Below are positions 50,811-60,956 of a stretch of 64,000 nt of DNA, one piece after another. A program made the translations under genes and the position numbers. Positions within the stretch are counted from its first letter, which is position 1, and the number at the start of each line of letters is the position of its first letter. This stretch comes from Dysosmobacter segnis (lineage in GTDB: Bacteria; Bacillota; Clostridia; Oscillospirales; Oscillospiraceae): assembly GCF_014297285.1 (NCBI RefSeq), contig NZ_JACOQI010000012.1, positions 1 through 64,000 on the forward strand. The letters run 5' to 3'. Below the pieces are notes generated by a model that made no database searches, was not told where the DNA came from, and worked only from the letters and a program-made list of their open reading frames with translations.

Positions 50811-52217
50811 TCACTGTACCTCGCTGGGCTTTGTACCAACCTCCACAACATTATCGCAGCAGCTCTTGATCAGTTCCCTGTCGTGGGTGATCACGAGAAT
50901 GGTTCTGCCGTTCCGCGCTTCGCTTCTCAGCCTTTCCGCGACGAGGCGCATATTCTGCCCGTCAAGGCCGCTGGTGGGCTCATCGAGAATCAGTATCCCG
51001 CGGCCGGAAAAGATGGCGCAGGCAATGGCAAGCCGCTGCTTCTGTCCGCCGGACAGGGTGGACGGGTGCGTGTCCCTGTACTCGTAAAGGCCAAATTCCT
51101 TCAGCAAGTGTCTGGCACGGTCTTTGCTTTCTTCTGTCAATTCGGTATTCAGCAGCAGCTCCTCCGCCACACTCGCCGTAAAAAACTGCGTTGACGTGTC
51201 GTTGCCGCAGTAATAGATCTCCCTGCGCCGGACTGCGGCTCTTGCTTTTTTCCCATCTATCAGGATATGTCCCCTTGTCTGCCTTGCCAGCCCGCAGAGG
51301 ATCTGCGCAAGGGTGGTTTTCCCCGCGCCGTTTTGTCCCGTTATGGCGGTCACTTTGCCTTTCGGAAAGGAGAGGAAAATATCATCGAAAATGACTTCCC
51401 TGCGTATTCTTTTCGAGAGCCCTGCTGTCCTCAAGACGGCAGGGCTTTCGTCCGATACGGAGGGAGCGGGAAGGCTCTTTCCCTCGTGCGGAGAGCGCAG
51501 GCCCATACCTAATATATCTGCTTCCGGCAGAAGGAGCAAATCCTCCGGCGCATACTCGGCCGCTATTCTGCCGTCCCGCAGATATAAAAACCGGTCTGCG
51601 ATCCCCATCAGCCAGTCGATCCGATGCTCCGCGAGGAGCAGGGTAAAGCCCTGTTCCTTGAGCTGTCGGAGGGTCTGCGCAAGCTGCCTTGTCCCGGCGG
51701 TATCGAGGTTGGACGTCGGCTCATCACACACAAAGACCTTTGGCTTCATGGCATATACAGACGCAATGGCCGCCCGCTGCTTTTCTCCGCTTGAGAGGAT
51801 GTCAACTGCCCTGTCTTTCAAATGGGACAGCTTCAACGCCTCTATGGCAGCGTCCGTCCTCTCCCGTATCTCCTGAGTGGATAAGCCGTAATTCTCGCAG
51901 GGAAAGGCGACCTCTCCGGCAAGCTCGGAGGAAAAGAACTGGCTTTTGGGGTCCTGAAAAACGCTTCCCACCAAACGCCCGATCTCCCATGTGGAAAGCC
52001 TTGATATATCCTTGCCGTCTATCCTCACGCTTCCGCTGAAGGCTCCGGGGTAATAGGACGGCGCAAGCCCGTTGACAAGCCTTGTCACGGTGGTCTTGCC
52101 GCAGCCGGAAAGCCCCGTCAGCACGACGCATTCGCCGCTTTTTACCGAAAGGGAAATGTCCCGCACGCCTCTGTCTGAGTTTTCGTATTGAAAGGAAGCG
52201 TGTGTAAGCTCGATCAT
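50811..52217 (-). CDS. ECF transporter double ATPase (EcfA fusion), copy 2
   Basis: 468 aa with two complete ATPase halves. Half 1: LSGCGKTTVTRLVNG, SSGEKQRAAIAS, VFVCDEPTSNLD, AEHRID. Half 2: TGQNGAGKTTLAQILCG, LSGGQKQRLAIA, ILILDEPTSGLD, ITHDREL. Energises the EcfT and MptD-like S component encoded just upstream. ATG 52217 with GGAGC; overlaps EcfT by 4 bases. Paralogue of 59500-60954. Confidence 0.92.
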   Translation of the reverse strand: MIELTHASFQYENSDRGVRDISLSVKSGECVVLTGLSGCGKTTVTRLVNGLAPSYYPGAFSGSVRIDGKDISRLSTWEIGRLVGSVFQDPKSQFFSSELAGEVAFPCENYGLSTQEIRERTDAAIEALKLSHLKDRAVDILSSGEKQRAAIASVYAMKPKVFVCDEPTSNLDTAGTRQLAQTLRQLKEQGFTLLLAEHRIDWLMGIADRFLYLRDGRIAAEYAPEDLLLLPEADILGMGLRSPHEGKSLPAPSVSDESPAVLRTAGLSKRIRREVIFDDIFLSFPKGKVTAITGQNGAGKTTLAQILCGLARQTRGHILIDGKKARAAVRRREIYYCGNDTSTQFFTASVAEELLLNTELTEESKDRARHLLKEFGLYEYRDTHPSTLSGGQKQRLAIACAIFSGRGILILDEPTSGLDGQNMRLVAERLRSEARNGRTILVITHDRELIKSCCDNVVEVGTKPSEVQ

Positions 52218-52912
52218 GCCATGCTCCTTTCCAAAACCAAATAGGAAGCCGTGACTATCGCACATGCGGCTGCCGCGATGTGATCCCGCGCCCCGGCCCT
52301 TTTCTCATAATAGCTGCCGCGCACGCCTGGGCGCTCCGCGCCTCTTGCAACGGCGGAAACGGAAAGCTGATCCGCAAGCTGCAACACCCGAAGAAGAAAC
52401 GGAACCAGCACATACTCCATGCTCTGCACGGGATGTGCGAGCAGCTGTCCCGCTGCGGTCAGCCCTCGGTTTTTCATGGACCTGCCTATGCCTTTCAGCT
52501 CCGTCCGCATGGTAGGGAAGAAGCGAAAGACCACAAGAAGCCCGAGAATAAACGGGGTGGGCATACGGAGGCGGGATAAGAACGCGGAGAGCATCCCCGG
52601 CGGCGTGGTGATCAGATCCCATGACACCAGAAAGATTGGCGACAGATTCCAGAACATCAGAACATAAAATTCCGAAAAGACCGGCATGTGCAGCCCGTGG
52701 AAGCGGATGCCGTACAGCAGCAGCGCCAGCAGCAGATAAAAGCAGCCATAGGACGCGGCAAGGCGGAAATTCCGCTGTAGGACGAGATAAAGAAGTGCAC
52801 CGCCGGTCAGGATGCAGGTGAGCAGCACATTCCCGCCGATCGTCACTCCAGCAAAGACGCACAGCAGCGCCCATAGCTTGACCGGCACCGCAAAGGATGC
52901 GTCCGCTCTCAT
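52214..52912 (-). CDS. ECF transporter T component (EcfT/CbiQ), copy 2
   Basis: 232 aa, about five or six membrane helices. The coupling region shows FRFFPTMRTELKGIGRSMKNRGLTA and LSVSAVARGAER, the Ala-Arg-Gly motifs that touch the ATPases. Overlaps neighbours on both sides by 4 bases. Confidence 0.9.
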   Translation of the reverse strand: MRADASFAVPVKLWALLCVFAGVTIGGNVLLTCILTGGALLYLVLQRNFRLAASYGCFYLLLALLLYGIRFHGLHMPVFSEFYVLMFWNLSPIFLVSWDLITTPPGMLSAFLSRLRMPTPFILGLLVVFRFFPTMRTELKGIGRSMKNRGLTAAGQLLAHPVQSMEYVLVPFLLRVLQLADQLSVSAVARGAERPGVRGSYYEKRAGARDHIAAAACAIVTASYLVLERSMA

Positions 52913-53511
52913 AGAACGCCGGCCTTCTTAAAATGCCTGCGGATCAGCCGGCTGCCCACCATGCAGCCTAAAAAGCCCATCAGTGTCGTGAACAGCAGAA
53001 TAAAGGCCAGCCAGCCGGGAGAGGTGTAGTAACGCACATAGGAATCGATGTAGCTCTGCTCCATACCGCTTGCCAGCGCAAAATCGTAGTAGGTGTCCCA
53101 GAAGAACCAGATGGGCAGCAGATTGACCCCGTTGTACAGCAGGCTCGCCACCGTCCAGGCGGCGGTCAGCCGTTTCGGTTTTTGGCAGGAGCCTTCCTTC
53201 CAGAGAATCGCCTCGCAGAGGATTCCCACGAGAACATAATAAGGAAGCAAGAACCAGTTTCCCATCAGCAGGAAAATCACGCCGAGGATCGTCATATAGA
53301 TCAGCGTCACAAAACGCTTTCCGATCCGGCTGACCATGAGCATATAGACCGGCGCGCAGAGGAACATGGTGATCCCCACCGACAGCACCATGCTGACAAA
53401 GTCGTTGGCCATGCAGACCATATTGACGACGAACTGGATCACGATCAGCACTGCGGAGAGCAATACCGTTGTAATAACATCCTTAACCGTCCACTTTTTC
53501 TTTTCGTCCAT
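52909..53511 (-). CDS. MptD-family putative ECF S component, copy 2
   Basis: 200 aa, six membrane helices, of the MptD/Trep_Strep family of substrate-binding S components; ends RLIRRHFKKAGVL, as does the copy at 61656 (KHFEKAGVV). CGGAGG before the ATG. Substrate not known; its ECF partners are directly downstream. Confidence 0.85.
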   Translation of the reverse strand: MDEKKKWTVKDVITTVLLSAVLIVIQFVVNMVCMANDFVSMVLSVGITMFLCAPVYMLMVSRIGKRFVTLIYMTILGVIFLLMGNWFLLPYYVLVGILCEAILWKEGSCQKPKRLTAAWTVASLLYNGVNLLPIWFFWDTYYDFALASGMEQSYIDSYVRYYTSPGWLAFILLFTTLMGFLGCMVGSRLIRRHFKKAGVL

Positions 53512-53538
53512 AAATCCATTCCTCCGTTTTCTGTTAAT

Positions 53539-55374
53539 TTATACTACTGTTAAGAATCCGAGCATCCACGCAGATATAATTTGCAATGCAAATAAAACAA
53601 TCGTAAGTACCGATGCTCTATTTTTTCTCTTTACAACATAGCTGAATCCCGTGAAAATCCCGCAGATGGCCGCTGCAATTCCTATACCTGCTACTATGTT
53701 CAGCTCCGTCGAAATAATTGTGTAAAGAGAAAACCAATGAAACATTCCGGCAATCCCCGCCGCACCAAGAATGAGCCCACATATGGGAAGTATAATCCTT
53801 TGCCATTGAAAAGAGCTGCGTTTACAAACGATCTTTGAGCCCAATATGATCAAAATGGCAAGCCACAGAACCATCAGCAGGATATAACTTCCCAATGACA
53901 GAAAGCTGCCGGCAAAGCCGTTTAGAGGTCCCGCGGGAACATAGTCATGAGCCAGTCGGAACGTCATGCTCGTCACCCTACCGTCCAATACAGAGAAAGC
54001 AAGGCTTCTTTCCTCCGGTATCGCCTCGGCACAGTAGAACTGATATTCTCCCACAGGCTCGTACAGTAAATCCTTATCGGAAAGGGGCGTTTTCAGCCGG
54101 AGATTTTCTTCTCCCTCTTTTGAGATTTGGATTATTTGCATTCGTGCTTGTATCTTGCCTGCATATGACCATGCGGATCGTGCCGGAAGATAGTCGCCAA
54201 ATAGCATAGAGAAGTCACGTGACCCTACTTCCTGCTTCGGCGGTCGCGCATCCTGCTCGATGACTGCCTCCATGATGGCGGAGCAGTAATCCGTTTCCAT
54301 CACATTGGTCAGGATTAGGATTGCACATTCAGCTTCCGGTTCCACCCAAAACTGCGTCTTGAAGCCATAGGTTCCACCCTCATGCCCGAGTATTCCGGGA
54401 TGATTCGCATACTGCCAGAAGCCATGAGAAAGTCCGGCGTTTGCCCCATAGGAGCACCATGTCTCTTTAAACAACCGCTCCTTTGTTTCCGGGCTTTTGA
54501 AGAGTCGTGTCTCCTCTCCTGGCGCTTTTGCCAGCCACTCGGCAAACAGAAGCAGGTCTGCGGCTGTGCCATTCATGGCTCCTGCAGGATACATGCGGAG
54601 GTGCATCTCATCCTCCCGCCGAAATCCTTTTCCGGTATAAGAATAACCCTTCGCCTTGTGATCAAGGAGTCCATCCACATCCATCCAAAAGGGACCGACA
54701 GAGGTATGCGTCATACCCAGAGGCAAAAGAATATGTTCTTTGATATAATCCTTATAGCTTTGGCCGCTGGCTTCCTCCACGATCAACGCTGCAAGTGCCG
54801 CGCCGTAATTGGAATAGGCACTGACGGATCCCGGCGGATAGACCTGCTTGGGCTGGTGCGCAGATAGTACTTCTTTGAAGGGAATTTCCTCACTCGCGCT
54901 GTAATAGCGCAAATCCAGCAGTTCTTCCTCAAATCCTGCCGTATGGTTCATCAGGTGAAGTAAAGTAACCGGCTCAGCGAATCGCAGATTTTTCAAAAAG
55001 CCGTCCGGCAGATAGGTGCGGATATCCGTTTCCAGATCGATTTTCCTATCCTCAACAAGCTGCATCACGCTGACCCACACAAAGGTCTTTGATATGGAAC
55101 CCCATTCAAAAACCGTGGTCTCCGGGTCCATGGCCGTATTGTTCTCCAAATCAGCAAAGCCATACCCCTTCGCAAATACCGTATTGTCATACTCCGAAAT
55201 TACGACACACGCGCCCGGAACCGTTTTGCCAATATATTTTTCGGAAACAGCGTTTGCGCTTGCCTCATATGCGTCCGGTGTACCGGATGCATATGCAGCA
55301 GGAGCGAGGAACACAATCATAATCAGCGCCGCAAGAAAGCATTGGAGGGTCTTGTATCTCATCAGTCTTTCCAT
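53539..55374 (-). CDS. Secreted/membrane serine hydrolase (beta-lactamase family)
   Basis: 611 aa. Signal or anchor helix (FLAALIMIVFLAPAAYA), then a serine beta-lactamase/penicillin-binding-like domain (about 30-360): SISKTFV with S-x-x-K (about 92-95), PGSVSAYSNYGAALA with Tyr-x-Asn, and GHEGGTYGF near 340. A second beta domain and at least four C-terminal membrane helices follow. Class C-like relatives are peptidases or esterases. Start either 55374 or the ATG at 55362, which has GGAAAG. It ends 27 bases before the second MptD gene. Confidence 0.88.
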   Translation of the reverse strand: MERLMRYKTLQCFLAALIMIVFLAPAAYASGTPDAYEASANAVSEKYIGKTVPGACVVISEYDNTVFAKGYGFADLENNTAMDPETTVFEWGSISKTFVWVSVMQLVEDRKIDLETDIRTYLPDGFLKNLRFAEPVTLLHLMNHTAGFEEELLDLRYYSASEEIPFKEVLSAHQPKQVYPPGSVSAYSNYGAALAALIVEEASGQSYKDYIKEHILLPLGMTHTSVGPFWMDVDGLLDHKAKGYSYTGKGFRREDEMHLRMYPAGAMNGTAADLLLFAEWLAKAPGEETRLFKSPETKERLFKETWCSYGANAGLSHGFWQYANHPGILGHEGGTYGFKTQFWVEPEAECAILILTNVMETDYCSAIMEAVIEQDARPPKQEVGSRDFSMLFGDYLPARSAWSYAGKIQARMQIIQISKEGEENLRLKTPLSDKDLLYEPVGEYQFYCAEAIPEERSLAFSVLDGRVTSMTFRLAHDYVPAGPLNGFAGSFLSLGSYILLMVLWLAILIILGSKIVCKRSSFQWQRIILPICGLILGAAGIAGMFHWFSLYTIISTELNIVAGIGIAAAICGIFTGFSYVVKRKNRASVLTIVLFALQIISAWMLGFLTVV

Positions 55375-55381
55375 AGGGTCA

Positions 55382-55993
55382 TTACTCTATCGTCAGTCTA
55401 AAATCACAGCAGTCTCCGCCCTGTCCGAGCGTCTTTGTCCGTCCCCATTTGAGCTTTGGATGCATATGCCCGTAGGCCTCGTCATCCGCGCGGCAAAAGC
55501 CGGCCACAATCTCCGGGCAGCCGTATTTCACACAGGTGTCCTGATAGGGGCAGGCCAGCATGTCGAAGCACATTTCCTCTTGCTCTGTTCGTATCCAATT
55601 AGCCCGAAAACCGCAGTCCTCTCCAAAGGAGCTTTTTGTCATTTTGGCAAAGAACCTCGGCACCAGCTTATACAGACCCGGTATCTTCATTGCCCCTCGG
55701 ATTTTTGAACCAACGCCCGCTGCCCGCTTTTCATAATATCTATTCAGAAAAGCCGCCGCTTCCTCACGGGAGATTCCATTTCCCGTCATGGCGTCAAAGG
55801 CGGCGATGGCAGGATAGATGCGTTTCCTCGTATGCATATACATCTTTTTCGGCTCGTCGGCGTTTTCATTTACGATTTCCGCATAACGTCTCCATGCATC
55901 TTCTATGATCGCGTCTGTCTTTTCCGCGCCATACTGTTTTTCCATTGCAGATACCGCTCCGGTCAAGTATCTTTTGTCTAACCTTCTATCCAT
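55382..55993 (-). CDS. L-2-amino-thiazoline-4-carboxylic acid hydrolase family protein
   Basis: 203 aa. The C-terminal half has the family pattern CPYQDTCVKYGCPEIVAGFC, DEAYGHMHPKLKWGRTKTLGQGGDCCDFRL; the N-terminal half is helical. ATC hydrolase opens an amino-thiazoline ring on the way to cysteine; most family members are not characterised. ATG 55993 is preferred over GTG 56005. Its start overlaps the ABC gene and it is followed by the serine hydrolase gene. Confidence 0.8.
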   Translation of the reverse strand: MDRRLDKRYLTGAVSAMEKQYGAEKTDAIIEDAWRRYAEIVNENADEPKKMYMHTRKRIYPAIAAFDAMTGNGISREEAAAFLNRYYEKRAAGVGSKIRGAMKIPGLYKLVPRFFAKMTKSSFGEDCGFRANWIRTEQEEMCFDMLACPYQDTCVKYGCPEIVAGFCRADDEAYGHMHPKLKWGRTKTLGQGGDCCDFRLTIE

Positions 55994-57749
55994 GTGCTTT
56001 CCCACCTTTCAGCGTCCAGCCGATTGCCTGGCTGCGCATTCCCACAAAGCGCCTGTACAGGCCGTCTTCGCGCATCAGCTCCTTATGGTTTCCGCGTTGA
56101 ACGATCCTGCCGTTCTCCAGCACGATGATTTGATCTGCCGTGCGCACGGTGGACAGACGGTGGGCGATCATCAGGATCGTTTTGCCTTTTGTCAGCTCCC
56201 GGATGGCCTTTTGCAGCTCCTGCTCGTTTTCGGGATCCACGCTGGCTGTGGCTTCATCCAAAATGACGATGGGTGCGTCCTTCAGAATTGCCCTTGCAAT
56301 GGAGATTCGCTGCTTTTCTCCGCCGGAGAGGCTGGAGCCTCCTTCGCCGATCTTTGTCTGATAACCGTCGGGCAGCGTCATGATAAAGTCATGGCAGCAG
56401 GCTTTCTTTGCGACTGCTATGATTTCATCCTCGCTTGCGTCCGGTCTTCCAAACCGGATATTGTTCTCGACGGTGTCCTCAAAGAGATACACATTCTGAA
56501 ATACGATGGCGAAATTCTTTAGAAGGCTGCCGCTGGTATATTCCCGCACATCCCGGCCGCCGAGCGTGATCTGTCCTTCCTTCACATCCCAGAAACGGGC
56601 AATCAGACCGACCAGCGTGGTTTTTCCGGCGCCGGAGGGACCAACAATGGCGCAGGAGCTTCCCTGGGGTACGCTTAAGCTGATTTGATGTAATACCTCC
56701 TTTTCCCCGTATCCAAAGGACATATTCTTCACTTCGATATTGAAATTTTCCGGCACAAGATCAGCCCCGTTTTCGTCCAGGGATGGAATGTCCATGATGT
56801 TATCCAGCCGGTCCAGGGAAGCCTCCACCGCGCGGGCAATGGAGGACATACTGCCCGCCACCTCCACGGCGGCATAGATCATGAAGCTGGACACGAGAAG
56901 CAGCAGGCACTTCTCCGGTGTGATGCTTCCTCCTGCCAGAAGATAGGGCGCAAAAACCAGAATAGCCGCCCGTGCGAGCTTGAATACCGTCTGATAGAGC
57001 GCCGTCATTTTGGAAAACGCCTTTTCAAGCACGATATTTGCCTCTTTGCTTTCCTCAATTGCGGCGTCAACTGCTTTTCCGGTGCGCTCCGCCAGCCCAA
57101 ACGCCTTGACTACGCCCATGCCCTGCACATATTCCAAAACGGCAGTGACCAGGCCAGCCTGGGCTGCCTGACGGCGGGGCGCGTATTTCCTGCCGACCTT
57201 GCCGATAAACGAATAAACGATGAGCGCCGCGGCAAGCCCGGCCAAAGAGATCAGCCCGATCCGCCACTCATAGATCATAAGCCAAATGCCAATCACGATG
57301 GCGTGGATAAACCCGCCCGCCACATTTTCCATAATGGTAACGGACTGCTGCTCCAGATCACCAAGAGTGGTCGTCACCGCCGCAGTGATATCACCGAGCC
57401 TGTTTTCATTGAAATAGCCCATAGGAGCCCTTTTCAGGCGTTCGCCGATCTCCATGCGCTTTTCCGACCCGAACGCGAAGCTGCCAAGAGTTCTGGCATT
57501 GGCAGAGAGATTGACAAATACAATTCGCCCTACAATGGAAACAATCATGATGCCAAGTGAAATCCAGATTGTGCTTTCAGGCATAACATCGCCGGAAAGC
57601 TGCTTCAGGATTCCTGTGAGCACCGTTAGAATGGCCATGATTGGGATCATCTCAAAGAATGAGCTGACAAGGTATGCAAGAAAAGAGCGGATAAGACGCT
57701 TCTTCTGTAAGCCCGAGAACAACAAAAGTCTTTGAAACAACCTTATCAT
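55986..57749 (-). CDS. ABC transporter, half-size, membrane-ATPase fusion (B)
   Basis: 587 aa. Six membrane helices (about 20-290) and an ATPase domain: VGPSGAGKTTLVG, SSLSGGEKQRISIA, VILDEATASVDPENE, IAHRLST. Exporter-fold half transporter, forming a probable heterodimer with the gene just upstream. ATG 57749 after GAGGTGG, sharing one base with the preceding stop codon. Confidence 0.92.
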   Translation of the reverse strand: MIRLFQRLLLFSGLQKKRLIRSFLAYLVSSFFEMIPIMAILTVLTGILKQLSGDVMPESTIWISLGIMIVSIVGRIVFVNLSANARTLGSFAFGSEKRMEIGERLKRAPMGYFNENRLGDITAAVTTTLGDLEQQSVTIMENVAGGFIHAIVIGIWLMIYEWRIGLISLAGLAAALIVYSFIGKVGRKYAPRRQAAQAGLVTAVLEYVQGMGVVKAFGLAERTGKAVDAAIEESKEANIVLEKAFSKMTALYQTVFKLARAAILVFAPYLLAGGSITPEKCLLLLVSSFMIYAAVEVAGSMSSIARAVEASLDRLDNIMDIPSLDENGADLVPENFNIEVKNMSFGYGEKEVLHQISLSVPQGSSCAIVGPSGAGKTTLVGLIARFWDVKEGQITLGGRDVREYTSGSLLKNFAIVFQNVYLFEDTVENNIRFGRPDASEDEIIAVAKKACCHDFIMTLPDGYQTKIGEGGSSLSGGEKQRISIARAILKDAPIVILDEATASVDPENEQELQKAIRELTKGKTILMIAHRLSTVRTADQIIVLENGRIVQRGNHKELMREDGLYRRFVGMRSQAIGWTLKGGKAHG

Positions 57750-59500
57750 CACGCCACCTCCTCTGCGGTATCCTTGCCCTGCATATGGGCTTTCCACAAT
57801 TCCTTGTATAGATTGCTTGTTTCAAGAAGCTCCTCATGAGTTCCTTCCGCGGCGATATTTCCTTTATCCACGACAAGGATCTTGTCTGCTTTTGTAATGG
57901 TAGACAGCCGATGCGCAATGACGATTAAAGTTTTTCCTGCTACAAGCCCTGCAATGGATGCTTGAATAACGGCCTCATTTTCAGGATCGGTAAATGCCGT
58001 GGCTTCATCCAGCACCACGATCGGGCTGTTCTTTAGGATTGCCCTTGCAATGGCGATACGCTGCCTTTCTCCGCCGGAGAGGTGGCTTCCCGCATCGCCC
58101 GCCAGCGTATCATAGCCCTCCGGCAGAGCGGCGATGAAATCGTGACAGCTCGCTTTTTTTGCCGCTGCCTCGATCTCTGCGTCTGTGGCCTCCGGTTTTC
58201 CGATGCGAATGTTTTCCCGGATAGGCAGGTGGAACAGGAAGTTATCCTGTGATACATATGAGACAAGCTCCATTATCTGAGGGAGAGGAATGTTCCGCAC
58301 GTCCACGCCGCCAATACGGACGCAGCCGCTCTCCGCCTCCCAGAAGGAGGCGATGAGCCGCGCAATGGTAGATTTACCGGAGCCGGAGGGACCCACAATG
58401 GCCGTCATACCGTTTTTTGCGCAGTCAAAGGAAATTCCATGCAAAACCTCCGTCTCTTTGTATCGGAAGGTAACATGATCAAAGGATACGTCGGCGTCCG
58501 CAAGGACAGCTCTCTCGGTCGGCCGCACAAGCTCCGGCTCATCCAGAAGATTCCCTACCTCTTTTACGGTGGAATCCACCATGGCCAGGCTGTCGGTGTA
58601 CTGCAATGCCTGAATCAGTGGCTTTACGAGTCCAAGGGCGAGAATGATGCAGGTAATCAGCGTACCCGCTTCGACCCTTCCATTTATAAAGAGCCAGCTC
58701 CCCAAGGGCAGCACGCCCACAAGCGTTGCCGTCAGGATGGAAAGCCCCATCACATAGTAGCCGTTGGTCTGCTTGAACCATGTCGCTTTGGATGTCTCGT
58801 TTTCCGCCACGGCGTCAGCGTATTTTTTATATGAGCGTTCACCCTGATTGAACGTCTTCACCACTTCGATGCCGCCGATGTATTCCACCGTTGCGGCATC
58901 CATGTTTTTCCCTGCGGCAAGTACTCTGGCATATCTCTTCTCGTAATCCTTCATCATTCCCATATAGCAGAAGGCGCCCACCGGAATCGTCACAAGAGAG
59001 ATCAGCGCGAGTCTCCAATCAAGGCTAAAGAGGTAAACGAGTATTAGAACTGGGATTAGGATGTTGGCAGTGAGCTCCGGTACCATATGCGCCAGCGGAA
59101 GCTCCAGCTTTTCCACGGTGTCCACGATGATCGTTTTGAATTTCCCGGACGGCGTATCAAGGATCGTTCCCATGGGGACACGGGAGAGCTTCTCTGTTAT
59201 CGCCATGCGGATATTCCGCAGAATGATAAAGGCAGACTCATGGCTTTTCATTGTAGAAAAAGTTCCGAACCACACCTGCCCGAGATAGCCCGCAAGAGCG
59301 ATCAATGCCAGAAACGCCAACTTGCTGAAAGCATAGTCTTCGTGGCAGATCATAATGATCCCGCGGGACACCGCGATGTAGGGGATCATGCCGCAAAGCG
59401 CCCCCAAAACCGCAAGTACAACGGAGCCGATCAGTTTCCCTTTGCACGGCTTCGCAAAATCCATCAGAATCGTCATCGCCGAGTTTTCTTTTCCCGCCAT
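57749..59500 (-). CDS. ABC transporter, half-size, membrane-ATPase fusion (A)
   Basis: 583 aa. Six membrane helices and an ATPase: VGPSGSGKSTIAR, SHLSGGERQRIAIA, VVLDEATAFTDPENE, IAHRLST. The ATAFTDPENE wording recalls siderophore-type exporter-fold importers (YbtPQ/IrtAB-like), by memory only. One-base overlap with both neighbours indicates tight coupling with the ECF ATPase and with half transporter B. Confidence 0.92.
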   Translation of the reverse strand: MAGKENSAMTILMDFAKPCKGKLIGSVVLAVLGALCGMIPYIAVSRGIIMICHEDYAFSKLAFLALIALAGYLGQVWFGTFSTMKSHESAFIILRNIRMAITEKLSRVPMGTILDTPSGKFKTIIVDTVEKLELPLAHMVPELTANILIPVLILVYLFSLDWRLALISLVTIPVGAFCYMGMMKDYEKRYARVLAAGKNMDAATVEYIGGIEVVKTFNQGERSYKKYADAVAENETSKATWFKQTNGYYVMGLSILTATLVGVLPLGSWLFINGRVEAGTLITCIILALGLVKPLIQALQYTDSLAMVDSTVKEVGNLLDEPELVRPTERAVLADADVSFDHVTFRYKETEVLHGISFDCAKNGMTAIVGPSGSGKSTIARLIASFWEAESGCVRIGGVDVRNIPLPQIMELVSYVSQDNFLFHLPIRENIRIGKPEATDAEIEAAAKKASCHDFIAALPEGYDTLAGDAGSHLSGGERQRIAIARAILKNSPIVVLDEATAFTDPENEAVIQASIAGLVAGKTLIVIAHRLSTITKADKILVVDKGNIAAEGTHEELLETSNLYKELWKAHMQGKDTAEEVA

Positions 59501-60954
59501 TATTCCTCACCTCGTAAAAGTCTTACAATCTTTTCTTTCTGCCCACCGGAAAGATCCTTCACGATTTCTCCGTCCCGAATGAACAGTATTCTTGTGCAAA
59601 TCCGCATCATAAACTCAATATCATGTGTGATGATCAAAAGCACCTTGCCTTGCGTCGCAAGGCTTCGTGTCAAGATGCCAACCTCTTCCATGCTTTTCAG
59701 ATCCAGTCCGCTGGTAGGTTCATCGAACACCAGCAGCTCCTTGCCGCAGATATCGCTCACCACAACCGCAAGGCGCTGCATCTGCCCGCCGGAAAGAGAC
59801 AAGGGATGCCGTTCCTTATACGCCAGCAGGTCCACCTTTTCTAATGTGCGGTCAATCTCGTCTTTGTTCGGAGCTTTTATGCCAAGCGCGCATTCTGCCG
59901 CCACGCTGTCGGTAAAGAGCTGGTGTCCCACATCCTGCATGACCATGTATGCCTTTTTCCGTCTCAACCGCCGGCTCATCGGTTTTCCAGTCCACAAAAC
60001 AGTACCGGAGCCGTTCTTTTGCAATCCGCAGAGCATTCTGGCGAGGGTCGATTTCCCGGCGCCGTTGACGCCCGCAATGGCGATGATTTCTCCGCGGCTT
60101 GCCTGAAAAGAGATATCATTCAATACATTCCGGCCGCCGAGACGGACGCTGATTTTCTGAGCGGAAAGCAATCCATCGGCAGCGATTGTTTTCACACCGC
60201 CCGATTCGGATACCGACAGATCCCTGACACGCAGTCCCATTCTGCGAATATCTGCTTCAGGCAGCGCCTTGAACGCTGAAGCCTCCATGTCCGATGCAAT
60301 CCGGCCATCCTGCATATAAACGACGCGATCCACAATGTCCATCAGATACCAGATGCGGTGCTCTGCGATCAGAATGGTCTTTCCCGATATTTTCGCCTGT
60401 TGGATCAAATCAGCCAATTCTCCGATGGCCTTCATGTCGAGATTGGATGATGGCTCGTCAAACACAAGGACATCGGGAGCCGAAGCATACACGCTGGAAA
60501 ACGCGATCTTCTGCTTCTCGCCGCCGGACAGTTCAAAGATATTTCGACCCCGGAGCTCGCTAAGATGCAGCTCCTCCGTAAGTTCATCTAATCGGAAGCG
60601 CAGAGCCTCTCGCGGAATGCCCCGATTTTCAAGCCCAAACACGATCTCGCTGTCTGTATCCGTATTGAAAAACTGCGTTCGAGGATTCTGAAAAACCGTC
60701 CCTACCGCATCCGATAGCGCAGCAATCTCTGTCTCCCGGGTATCCATACCGTTTACGTTCACCTGCCCCGAAAGATTGCCGTGGAAGAAATGGGGAATCA
60801 GTCCGTTTGCGAGCCGTGTAACTGTTGTTTTTCCACATCCGGATGGTCCGCAAAGCAGCACGCATTCGCCGGACCGGATAATAAGGTTCAAATCAAGGAC
60901 TCCGCCGTTCCCGCTTTCATCGTATGTAAAAGAGACATTTTGAAACGATATCAT
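59500..60954 (-). CDS. ECF transporter double ATPase (EcfA fusion), copy 1
   Basis: 484 aa. Half 1: CGPSGCGKTTVTRLANG, LSGGEKQKIAFSS, VLVFDEPSSNLD, AEHRIW. Half 2: AGVNGAGKSTLARMLCG, LSGGQMQRLAVVV, LLVFDEPTSGLD, ITHDIEF. ATG 60954 lies 2 bases past the EcfT stop. Paralogue of 50811-52217. Confidence 0.92.
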   Translation of the reverse strand: MISFQNVSFTYDESGNGGVLDLNLIIRSGECVLLCGPSGCGKTTVTRLANGLIPHFFHGNLSGQVNVNGMDTRETEIAALSDAVGTVFQNPRTQFFNTDTDSEIVFGLENRGIPREALRFRLDELTEELHLSELRGRNIFELSGGEKQKIAFSSVYASAPDVLVFDEPSSNLDMKAIGELADLIQQAKISGKTILIAEHRIWYLMDIVDRVVYMQDGRIASDMEASAFKALPEADIRRMGLRVRDLSVSESGGVKTIAADGLLSAQKISVRLGGRNVLNDISFQASRGEIIAIAGVNGAGKSTLARMLCGLQKNGSGTVLWTGKPMSRRLRRKKAYMVMQDVGHQLFTDSVAAECALGIKAPNKDEIDRTLEKVDLLAYKERHPLSLSGGQMQRLAVVVSDICGKELLVFDEPTSGLDLKSMEEVGILTRSLATQGKVLLIITHDIEFMMRICTRILFIRDGEIVKDLSGGQKEKIVRLLRGEE

Positions 60955-60956
60955 AA